From NCBI GenBank assembly GCA_965242615.1, contig CBDESR010000005.1, forward strand, positions 2,230,268-2,294,267: 64,000 nt of DNA. The letters are read 5' to 3'. The DNA is from CBDBCU01 sp965242615 (GTDB lineage: Bacteria; Chloroflexota; Dehalococcoidia; Lucifugimonadales; UBA3495). Of the stretch, positions 17,129 to 24,722 are shown piece after piece (the stretch's first letter is position 1; each line of letters begins with the position of its first letter). The position numbers and the translations under genes are program-made. The notes beneath the pieces are model-generated. The model was not told the origin of the DNA and did not search any database. It saw nothing but the letters and a program-made list of their open reading frames with translations.

Positions 17129-17680
17129 CTACACCGGCAATAGCGGTTCGGTAGTTCCTTCGGGCAAGGCCACGGCGAAGGCGTTGAGGATAAAGGCGGT
17201 CTGGGCGTAGTGGCCCATTACGGAAGTCAGTTCGACCAGATATTGGGTGCCGAACTGCTCCAGGGCGGCGTCAAAGGCGGCTGGGCTGACCTGATGGGTG
17301 CGGAAAAACTCGGTGGCATAGTCCACGATGGCCTTTTCGTCGGGGGGCATGGCCGGCAGGGGCTGGCGTTCCCGGAGGGCGTCAATCAGGGCGGCGCTGA
17401 CGCCTTCCTGCCGGGCGGCAGGGGCGTGGGCGTTCCAGACATAGGTGCAGTCCATCTCCCGGGCGGTGGTGATTATGGCAAGTTCCAGGATGCGGCGGGG
17501 GAAAGTGGTTTCGTAGCGGAGGTAGTTGGTCAGGTGGTTGCGCCGCCGGGCCATTTCCGGGCTGTTGATGGTGATGGAGTAGGGGCCGGTCAGGGGGCGG
17601 CCGCTGGCGGTCAGTTCATCGTAGGCGTCCCGAAATTCCTCGGGAACCAGGTCGCGGGTTAGGGCAGGCAGTCGGGCCAT
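17129..17680 (-). CDS. Carboxymuconolactone decarboxylase / AhpD-like protein
   Basis: 183 residues, all helical. The signature region reads ELAIITTAREMDCTYVWNAHAP, in which a Cys and a His six residues later take the place of the CxxC-H redox site of AhpD; this C-x5-H form is common in the CMD family of aromatic degradation clusters. GVSAALIDALRE follows, as usual. Role: probably a decarboxylase or a thiol peroxidase-like helper; sequence does not decide. It starts at ATG 17680 with AAGGAGACGC upstream, and is followed after 101 bases by the LLM oxidoreductase on the same strand. Confidence 0.8.
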   Translation of the reverse strand: MARLPALTRDLVPEEFRDAYDELTASGRPLTGPYSITINSPEMARRRNHLTNYLRYETTFPRRILELAIITTAREMDCTYVWNAHAPAARQEGVSAALIDALRERQPLPAMPPDEKAIVDYATEFFRTHQVSPAAFDAALEQFGTQYLVELTSVMGHYAQTAFILNAFAVALPEGTTEPLLPV

Positions 17681-17759
17681 AATAGCGTCTCCTTGGTTGA
17701 ATTGGCGTTCAGTATAACATAAGGCGGCTTTTGGATATTGCCGTAGCGGTGATGAGAAA

Positions 17760-18992
17760 CTAGGCGCGGAGAAAGCGGGGCGTGGCGGCGGCCAAGGCCA
17801 CGGTCAGCGCAATGCCGGCAATGCCGATAGTTACCGCCGCCAAGGGCGCGCTCCACAAGCCGGCGATATAGCCCACATTGGCGCTGCCAAAGCTGTAGGC
17901 AAAGATAGCCAGTACCCGCAAGCCCAGGACGCGGCCGCGATATTCGGCCGTGGTATTCCGCAGGAGCATGGTCAACATCATCGTTTGGGTTGAGGAGAAA
18001 GCCGCGCCGGTCAGGAGCAGGATGCCCATAGACCAGTAGAGGGAGTCGGACAGAGCAAAGAGCAGCATACTGCCGTGCCAGACAATTATCGCCAGAATCA
18101 TCAGCTTGCCGATATGCCGCAGGTTGCGGACGGTGGCCCAGCCCAAAGAGCCGCTTAAAGCCCCGATGCCAAAGGCGGCGCTGAGCCAGCCCAAGCCGGC
18201 GGAGTCGGTGTGCAGCACATATTCGGCGAAAATGGGCAATAGGGCGGTGTGGAAAGGCCAGCCGGTCAAGTTGATGATAACGGCCATCAGGAGCGTAACC
18301 CACAGCAGTTGCTGGCTTTTGACATAGCGGAGTCCCTGCCCAACGGATTGCAACACTGAACCTTGCGGCGGCCGCTGTTCTGCGCTGCGAACCGGGCGGA
18401 TGAACATTGCCGATATACTGCTGGAAAAGTAGAACAGGGAGATGACGGCGTAAGCCCCTTCCGGGCCAAATCCCTTATAGAGGAAACCGCCGAGCAGCGG
18501 GCCTAGAATGGTGGAAAAGTTCTGCGCCATACTGGTCAGGGCGGCGCCGTTGCTGATTTTGTCCGGGGGCAGGGTGTCGCCAATCAACGCCTGGGCGGAG
18601 GGCATCTGAAAAATCCGCACCAGGCTGGCGGCGATGGTGACGGCAAAGAGATGCCAGACTTCCAGCAGGCCGGTCAACATCAGGGTCAATACCAGCAATC
18701 CCAAGCCGGTCATTACCAGTTCGATGCCCGCCAAAAGACGGTGCCGGGGCAGGCGGTCGGCGATGGCGCCGGCAAAGAGGGCCAGAAAGTTCAATGCCAT
18801 CCGCGCCCCGGCAATGAGGCCGCCGAGGAAGGGGGAGTCGGTCAGCTGGATGACGAACCAGCCCAAGACCAGGGCTTCCATTTGGCTGCCAACCTGGAAT
18901 TGGGCGATGGAACCCCAGACCAGGGTAAAGTTGCGCTGCCCGAGGATGGCCACGGGGTAGGCGGCTTGGCGGAGGGAGGGGGATAGTTTCAT
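17760..18992 (-). CDS. Major facilitator superfamily transporter (MFS_3 / EntS-like)
   Basis: 410 residues from ATG 18992, with about twelve membrane segments. The N-terminus NFTLVWGSIAQFQVGSQMEALVLGWFVIQLTDSP and the GAIADRLPRHRLL loop between segments 2 and 3 match the MFS_3 exporters related to enterobactin exporter EntS and macrolide exporters. These are proton-driven drug or siderophore exporters; the cargo here is unknown. The frame is open ten codons more to a TTG at 19022, but the ATG gives a better N-terminus. The gene follows the lipoprotein gene on the same strand by about 130 bases. Confidence 0.85.
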   Translation of the reverse strand: MKLSPSLRQAAYPVAILGQRNFTLVWGSIAQFQVGSQMEALVLGWFVIQLTDSPFLGGLIAGARMALNFLALFAGAIADRLPRHRLLAGIELVMTGLGLLVLTLMLTGLLEVWHLFAVTIAASLVRIFQMPSAQALIGDTLPPDKISNGAALTSMAQNFSTILGPLLGGFLYKGFGPEGAYAVISLFYFSSSISAMFIRPVRSAEQRPPQGSVLQSVGQGLRYVKSQQLLWVTLLMAVIINLTGWPFHTALLPIFAEYVLHTDSAGLGWLSAAFGIGALSGSLGWATVRNLRHIGKLMILAIIVWHGSMLLFALSDSLYWSMGILLLTGAAFSSTQTMMLTMLLRNTTAEYRGRVLGLRVLAIFAYSFGSANVGYIAGLWSAPLAAVTIGIAGIALTVALAAATPRFLRA

Positions 18993-19119
18993 TAAGTTGA
19001 TGGGCCTTATTCCGCCAAGCAACGGCCGGCCGGCGGCCGGGCAAGTCCGGGCGGCAACTGGTTAGGGACGGGTATAAGTTTAACCCCATCGGGCGGGAAA
19101 AGAAACGGGCGGGGGAGAA

Positions 19120-20154
19120 TTACTCCAGTCGGAGGAAGCGGCGGGATGAAGTATCCCAATCCGGCTGGTGAACCAAGATGAAGTCTTTTGCTTCATTCCT
19201 GACTTCAAAGCAAACGTTACCGGTAATCCGCCCCCCAACAAAGACTTCTCCCGATAGCCGGTCAGGAACCGCATACTCGTAACCACATCTCGGATGAATC
19301 AAAATAAGGCCGTCATCAAGCAACCTAAAGTCAGAGTCGGTAATATAAATCGAGCCGGCTCCTGAGATGTAAGCCATCTCCACCGAAATCATATAAAAGC
19401 GATGCCCTGCTTTTGGAGGTTGAGCGGCGTAGTGGGAAGCCATCATAGGCCAAGCGTCGCGCACAGTATTGGTAACTACTATCTCTGTGCCGTCAACTCC
19501 CTCCAGCGTCCCGCCAATTTCTACAGGGTCGCTGATACTGGATCCCGGTACGCTCCAAAAGGAATCCAAGTCTTGGTTCGTATCAAGAGTTTCGTCATAA
19601 ATGCAATGCGCTTCTGCCAAGAGGAAGTAAGTATCAGCCGACAACTCGCTCTCGGCCCGCAGAATATCGGGGTAAGCTAAAAGAGTCGCATAGACCATAA
19701 CCCCAATGGCAAAGCTACCAGCGGGCGGTTCAGCGGATAGAGCATCCCGCATTGCTACCAAAGCAGAGCGATTAGCGGCGTGGTAGTCTTTTAGCTCGCC
19801 GGGAGGTGTAACTTTACGGTATTCGTCAATTTGGTTGCCCAGGGCCTCTACTACCTCTCGGTTTGTTACTTCATCATGCAAATCTGGATTGAGCGCAATC
19901 AAGGATTCGCACCAAGAAGCGTACTCAACAACCGTCATTTCCACGACGGCTGTTGGTGTTGGTCGAGGCGTCCGGGTCGGCGTGGGTGAAGGTGGGGGAG
20001 TAGCGATCGGGGCGGCGGCCAGAGTAGATTGAACCTTGGCCGCAACGGTTGCTTCAATGTCGGGAGTTGGGCTTATCGGAATGCAAGCCAACAGAAAGAG
20101 TTGGGAAAGGGAGAGTAATACCAGAACGAAAAAAGAAGCGGACACCTTATTCAT
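19120..20154 (-). CDS. Lipoprotein with Thr/Pro-rich linker, unknown function
   Basis: 344 residues from ATG 20154 (a GTG at 20163 is also possible; AAGGTG precedes the ATG). A signal peptide ends in a lipobox LFLLAC near residue 24, then comes IEATVAAKVQSTLAA and a linker of alternating Pro and Thr (TPTRTPRPTPT), a layout very common in Chloroflexota surface lipoproteins. The rest is an alpha-helical middle part (residues ~70-190) and a beta-rich C-terminal domain (residues ~200-340) resembling the DUF4352-like immunoglobulin fold. No enzyme motif is seen. It is likely anchored outside the membrane. Confidence 0.75.
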   Translation of the reverse strand: MNKVSASFFVLVLLSLSQLFLLACIPISPTPDIEATVAAKVQSTLAAAPIATPPPSPTPTRTPRPTPTAVVEMTVVEYASWCESLIALNPDLHDEVTNREVVEALGNQIDEYRKVTPPGELKDYHAANRSALVAMRDALSAEPPAGSFAIGVMVYATLLAYPDILRAESELSADTYFLLAEAHCIYDETLDTNQDLDSFWSVPGSSISDPVEIGGTLEGVDGTEIVVTNTVRDAWPMMASHYAAQPPKAGHRFYMISVEMAYISGAGSIYITDSDFRLLDDGLILIHPRCGYEYAVPDRLSGEVFVGGRITGNVCFEVRNEAKDFILVHQPDWDTSSRRFLRLE

Positions 20155-20315
20155 AATAATCACCTTGGCTAAAGGTGTCGGTTCTTAAATCTGCTATGGC
20201 AAGGGGAATTGTAGGGCAAGGCGGCGGAAAATGCAAATCGGGGTTGCAATCCCGGACGCCGCCCGGCCCGGAGTCCCGGGCCGGGGTTTCAGCTGCACCG
20301 CTTCCCAATTCCCCC

Positions 20316-21218
20316 CTACACATTGCGCAGTTTGGGGTCGAGGCGGTCGCGGAGCCAGTCGCCGAGGAGGTTCATGGACAGGACGGTGAGCAGGATGGCG
20401 AGGCCGGGGAAAAAGGAGAGCCACCAGGCGTTGATGACCAAGGCCCGGCCGTCGGCTACCATCAGTCCCCACGCCGGGTTGGGCGGCGGGATACCGGCGC
20501 CGAGGAAACTGAGGGAGGCTTCGAGGATGATTACTACTCCTACTTCCAAAGTCGCCAACACGATGATGGTGTTGACTACATTGGGCAAGAGGTGGCGCAG
20601 GATGATGCGGGTAGTGGAGGCGCCGGCTACCTTGGCCCGGGATATGAAATCCTGGCTGCGGAGGCTTAACACTTCGCCGCGCACCAGGCGGGCGTAGCGC
20701 GTCCACAGGGTCAAAGCCACTACGATTATTACGGTGAAATAACTGGGGCCTAAAGCGGCGGCCAGGATCAATGCCAGCAGGATGGAGGGAATGGAGATTT
20801 TGATGTCCACCAGGCGCATTATGATGTGGTCCCACAGGCCGCCAAAGTAGCCGGCGAGTAAGCCCAAGGTGGTGCCGACGATGCCGCCGCAAACGATGGA
20901 AATGGCGGCGATGGTCAGGGAAATGCGCGCCCCGTAGATGATGCGGCTGAGCATATCCCGCCCCAATTTGTCCGTCCCCAAGGGGTGTTTCCAGGAGCCG
21001 CCCTCGAGCCAAGCCGGGGGCTGCAACCGCTCCAGAACATTGCCCTTGGTGGGTTCGTGGGGAGCGACATAGTCGGCGAACAGGGCGGGGATGACCAGGA
21101 CGAACAGCATCACAGCCAAGGAGAGCAGGGGAAAGCGGCGGGCGAATGCCATGGCCCGGCGCAGGGGGCCGGCGGCGGGGCCGCGCGGGGCCGGAGCTTC
21201 GGCGATATTTGCTACCAT
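20316..21218 (-). CDS. Peptide/solute ABC transporter permease, DppC type
   Basis: 300 residues. N-terminal cytoplasmic stretch, one membrane segment, the LGTDKLGRDMLSRIIYGARISL block typical of DppC/OppC, and the EAA loop (DFISRAKVAGASTTRIILRHLLPNV) that docks on the ATPase. Five further membrane segments follow. It forms the inner-membrane channel with the DppB-type protein encoded directly upstream. Third gene of an SBP-DppB-DppC operon on the minus strand. No ATPase gene follows; the next gene downstream is the lipoprotein. Confidence 0.93.
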   Translation of the reverse strand: MVANIAEAPAPRGPAAGPLRRAMAFARRFPLLSLAVMLFVLVIPALFADYVAPHEPTKGNVLERLQPPAWLEGGSWKHPLGTDKLGRDMLSRIIYGARISLTIAAISIVCGGIVGTTLGLLAGYFGGLWDHIIMRLVDIKISIPSILLALILAAALGPSYFTVIIVVALTLWTRYARLVRGEVLSLRSQDFISRAKVAGASTTRIILRHLLPNVVNTIIVLATLEVGVVIILEASLSFLGAGIPPPNPAWGLMVADGRALVINAWWLSFFPGLAILLTVLSMNLLGDWLRDRLDPKLRNV

Positions 21219-21280
21219 TACGGCCGCTCCCTTAAAGCATTAACCCGGTGGGATTGAGTTTGTCCGTGTTGTCAACGGGG

Positions 21281-22204
21281 CTAGGAAGTGTAACGGATGC
21301 GGGGGTCAAGGTAGGCGTAAAGTATATCGACCAACAAATTGCTGGCAATGTAGATGACGCCAAAAAAGAGTACGACGCTTTGGACGACCTGAAAGTCCCG
21401 GGCTTCGAGGGCGTCAATGGCTAATAAGCCGACGCCGGGCCAGGCAAAGACGGTTTCGATGACTACTGAGCCGGTGAGGAAGCCGCCGAGGATGAAACCG
21501 AAGTAGGTCAGGGGGGCAATGGCGGCGTTGCGGAGGCAGTGTTTCCAGATGACTTTCCAGTTAGGTATCCCTTTGATGCGGGCCAGTTTGACATATTCGC
21601 TGTCCAGCACCTCGAGCATCGAGGAGCGGGTCAAGCGCATTACGGCAGCCACTTGAAACCAGCCGAGGGCAAAGGCCGGCAGTACCAAGCTGGTGATGCC
21701 GCCGCGCCCGGAAGCCGGCAGCCAGCCTAAAGTTACGGCGAAAATCCAGATAAGTATGATGCCGACCCAAAAGGAGGGGGCGGCTTGGCCGAGCAGGGCG
21801 ACAACCTTGCCGGCGTAGTCAATGCCGGTGTCTTTTTTTACCGCGACCAGTACGCCCAAAGGCAATGCCAAGAGGGCGGCGACAATGAGGGCAAAGAAGG
21901 ATAGTTGCAGGGTGGCCGGCAGGCGGGCCAGGATCAAGTCCAGGGTGGAACGGCCGGGCCATTTGATGGAGACGCCGAAGTTGCCGCGAAAGATGTTGCC
22001 GACATAGACCAGGTACTGAATATGCAACGGCTCGTTCAAGCCCCACAGTTCGGCGGTCTGGATGTAATCCTGCTCGGTGGCGTCCTCCGGGAGCAGCACA
22101 TCCATCGGATTGCCGGAGATGCGGGCGAGGGAAAAGACGATGATGCTCATGGCAAACAGGGCCAGGAGAGCGTGAAACAGGCGGACAATGATGTAACGCT
22201 GCAT
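21281..22204 (-). CDS. Peptide/solute ABC transporter permease, DppB type
   Basis: 307 residues with six membrane segments. The N-terminal MQRYIIVRLFHALLALFAMS, the GNPMDVLLPEDATEQ periplasmic loop, the EAA motif near KLARIKGIPNWKVIWKHCLRNA and the final VDILYAYLDPRIRY are standard DppB features. It pairs with the DppC-type permease 62 bases downstream. ATG 22204 follows GAGGGAGAA. Confidence 0.93.
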   Translation of the reverse strand: MQRYIIVRLFHALLALFAMSIIVFSLARISGNPMDVLLPEDATEQDYIQTAELWGLNEPLHIQYLVYVGNIFRGNFGVSIKWPGRSTLDLILARLPATLQLSFFALIVAALLALPLGVLVAVKKDTGIDYAGKVVALLGQAAPSFWVGIILIWIFAVTLGWLPASGRGGITSLVLPAFALGWFQVAAVMRLTRSSMLEVLDSEYVKLARIKGIPNWKVIWKHCLRNAAIAPLTYFGFILGGFLTGSVVIETVFAWPGVGLLAIDALEARDFQVVQSVVLFFGVIYIASNLLVDILYAYLDPRIRYTS

Positions 22205-22419
22205 TTCTCCCTCGAGGTCGCTGCTGCTGCCGGTATTGGTACTGCTGCCACTGTTGCCGGAGTGAATTAGGGCGGCCGCGGCCGGGTTGTCCGGTTCTGG
22301 TTAAGGATAGGGGTTGCCGGGGATGGTTGGCTGGCGGGGAGCGCGCCCAAGGCTAGGTCTGGCGTCGGGGCGTTGCAGCGCGCTCCGCTAATTTGGGTTA
22401 CGGCGGGACCGGCTCCCGG

Positions 22420-24381
22420 CTATTGGGGGATGGTCTCGATGTATTCCAGGTGGGTGTAGAAGCCGCTGATGAACCCCGGGAAAACGTAACTCTTGATATA
22501 TTTGGGGTTCACGGCAATGTCCGGGGCGACATCGAACATAGGCAGGGTGCAGATTTGCTCAAAGCAGAAGTCGCCGATTTCCCGCATCAGGGCGGTGCGC
22601 TTATCCTGCTCGATGGTAGTTCCCAGTTCCTCGATTTTCTGGTCGATAAAGGCGTCCTGGAAAGCGTGGACGGAGCCGCAGGTGCAGAACCGGGTTTCCA
22701 GGTGATAGACGGTGTAGTTGTAGCCGGCGGTGCCGGAGATGGTGTTGTGAATTTCCCGGGCCCGCCGCTGGGAACGGATTTCGCTGGCTTCGATGTTAGC
22801 CAGTTTCGGTTGCAGCCCAACGGCCTCGAAGTCCAGGGCCATAGCCTGGCCGATGTCGACGATTTCGGGCAAGGCGGTGCTGGAGTCGAGGGCGAGGGTG
22901 AACTCGAAGCCGTCAGCGTAGCCGGCGGAAGCCAGCAACTGGCGGGCGGCGTCCGGGTCATAGCCGTACACTTCGTCCCAACGGTCATCCCACTCCGGGT
23001 TAATCAAGCCGGGCCAGACCTGTTCATCCAGGGCGGTAAAGCTGGTGGCAACCCGGGTGTCCACTTTGGCGCCGGGCAACAGGGCTTGGGCAATAGCGTC
23101 CCGGTTGACGGCCTTGACCATAGCCTGGCGCACTTGCTGGTTCAGCAGGGGGTTGTCCGGATCCAAGGTGTCCGGTTCGGTGTGGTAGTTGCCCCAGAAG
23201 TGCCAGAAATGGTGAATGCCGGGATAGACGCCGGAGACGAACTCCAGATCCCGCTCGATAACTTGGTCGCGCACGGAGCGCTCGATGACAGCCAGATGCA
23301 CTTGTTCGGTGAGCAGGGCGGCCAAACGGGTTTGGCTTTCGGCGATGGCCCGGTACTCGAGTTGGTCATACTGGGGGACGACGCGCCAGTGTTCCTCGGC
23401 GGCGTCATAGAGGACATGGGAGCCTTCGACCCGCTCGACATAGCTGAGGGGGCCGGTGCCGACCATCTTGTCGCCCATACCCTCGTCGCCGACGGCGTCC
23501 CAACGGGCTTTGCTTTCGATGGGGAGGTTGCGCCGCTTGCCCAAGTTAAAGAGGGCTTCGGGCAGGACGATGCCCAAGTGGATGACTACCTGATTGTCGT
23601 TGACGATTTCCACGACTTCCGCAGCACGCTGGGTAACGGTGGCTTCGTCATCGCCTTTGTTGACGCCCATAATTTTGCGCCAGGTGCTGACGCCGCTGGG
23701 CTTGGCGGTGGGCTGGACAAGGAGCCAGAGGGAATGGCGGACATCGGCGGCGGTGAATTCGCCATAGCCATCCTGCCATTGGACGCCTTCGCGCAGGTTG
23801 AAAGTCCAATCCCGGCCGTCCGGGGACATTTCCCAAGAAGTAGCCAACTCCGGGATGTAGGCGCCGCTGGCGTTGTCCACGCCGACCAGGTATTCATAGA
23901 CCGGCCACTTGTCGAGGAAACCGCCGATGTTGACCTTGTAGGTGTAGTTGGAGTCCCAGGACTGGCCGCCCACGGCGACGCCAACTTTGTCCATCCGATT
24001 ATCCACGGTGACCTCAGCCACAGCCGGGGCCGGTTCGACTTGAGGAACCGGGGTGGGAACAACATATTCCTGCCGGGTGGTCTGCGGGCCAGAGGGGTCG
24101 ATGGTGGGCGAAGTTTGTTGGGGAGTGGTGGCGCCGCTATCGGTGGTTGCTGCGCCGCCGCTAGCGGGTTCTTGTTGGGCCGGTTGGCGGGGCGCGGCCG
24201 GCTCTGCGGCCGGGGCGGCCGGTTCCTGTTGCTGAGCCGCCGGTTGGGCCGGCACGGCCGGTTCGCTGACCGGGGCCGCCGGTTCCGGGGCGGCGGAACC
24301 GCAGGCGATAATGAGGGCCAGGGTTAAGACGGCCGCCAGGGTGGCCAGCAGCCGGGTATGGGGGAGCAAGGGTCGGGTCAT
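22420..24381 (-). CDS. ABC transporter solute-binding lipoprotein, family 5
   Basis: 653 residues from ATG 24381, which has GGAGG eight bases upstream; the frame is open 35 codons further, but those residues precede the signal peptide. The signal peptide ends in a lipobox LIIAC. A ~75-residue linker rich in Ala, Pro, Gln and Glu follows, then the SBP_bac_5 fold with PELATSWEMSPDGRDWTF, GVQWQDGYGEFTAADV and the later QVRQAMVKAVNRDAI and LLASAGYADGFEF signatures. It captures an oligopeptide or other small organic ligand outside the cell and delivers it to the two permeases downstream. The operon has a strong promoter at 24486-24514. Confidence 0.92.
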   Translation of the reverse strand: MTRPLLPHTRLLATLAAVLTLALIIACGSAAPEPAAPVSEPAVPAQPAAQQQEPAAPAAEPAAPRQPAQQEPASGGAATTDSGATTPQQTSPTIDPSGPQTTRQEYVVPTPVPQVEPAPAVAEVTVDNRMDKVGVAVGGQSWDSNYTYKVNIGGFLDKWPVYEYLVGVDNASGAYIPELATSWEMSPDGRDWTFNLREGVQWQDGYGEFTAADVRHSLWLLVQPTAKPSGVSTWRKIMGVNKGDDEATVTQRAAEVVEIVNDNQVVIHLGIVLPEALFNLGKRRNLPIESKARWDAVGDEGMGDKMVGTGPLSYVERVEGSHVLYDAAEEHWRVVPQYDQLEYRAIAESQTRLAALLTEQVHLAVIERSVRDQVIERDLEFVSGVYPGIHHFWHFWGNYHTEPDTLDPDNPLLNQQVRQAMVKAVNRDAIAQALLPGAKVDTRVATSFTALDEQVWPGLINPEWDDRWDEVYGYDPDAARQLLASAGYADGFEFTLALDSSTALPEIVDIGQAMALDFEAVGLQPKLANIEASEIRSQRRAREIHNTISGTAGYNYTVYHLETRFCTCGSVHAFQDAFIDQKIEELGTTIEQDKRTALMREIGDFCFEQICTLPMFDVAPDIAVNPKYIKSYVFPGFISGFYTHLEYIETIPQ

Positions 24382-24485
24382 AAAGATACCTCCGCTAAAC
24401 CTGCCGACAGGATTGCCGTAAGTAATGCGTTCCGAGAAGGGGGCAAATTCCGCTACCCCAGATGCCGTAAGGGTAGGTGGCGGCA

Positions 24486-24514
24486 AGTATAATAAGGGGT
24501 TAAGGGGTTGTCAA
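24486..24514 (-). promoter_or_regulatory. Sigma-70 promoter of the SBP-DppB-DppC operon, with overlapping inverted repeat
   Basis: On the minus strand: TTGACA (24514-24509), a 17-base spacer and TATACT (24491-24486). The -35 box lies inside the near-perfect palindrome TTGTCAAA-CT-TTTGACAA at 24508-24525, which looks like an operator for a dimeric repressor. The predicted leader to the ATG at 24381 is about 100 bases. Confidence 0.7.
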
Positions 24515-24548
24515 ACTTTTGACAAGGGGCGGGGAAAGGGCGGGGACT

Positions 24549-24577
24549 CTGGATTCCCCCGAAAGGGGGAATGACGG
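24549..24577. repeat. dRS3-like short inverted repeat
   Basis: CTGGATTCCCCC-GAAA-GGGGGAATGACGG type unit; here the stem is C/G only and the loop GAAA. It lies in the intergenic region between the ABC operon promoter and the methyltransferase gene, which otherwise (24515-24722) shows no gene. Confidence 0.8.
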
Positions 24578-24722
24578 TGGGGAGGGTGGGAATGACGATA
24601 AGTAGGCCGCTAGGTATATACGATAGCCCTGTGGGGCGGACAAGGGCGGATGGCATAAATGCCGTTGGGCTGTGGTATATTGGGGCTGGAATTTCCGGGA
24701 GATAGGAGCAGGTCACAACGCG

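Noticed and set aside
22393..24327. 644-codon plus-strand ORF opposite the solute-binding protein
   Set aside because: Antisense shadow in G+C-rich DNA; Gly/Asp/Val-rich, while the minus-strand frame has a lipobox, domain and ribosome site.
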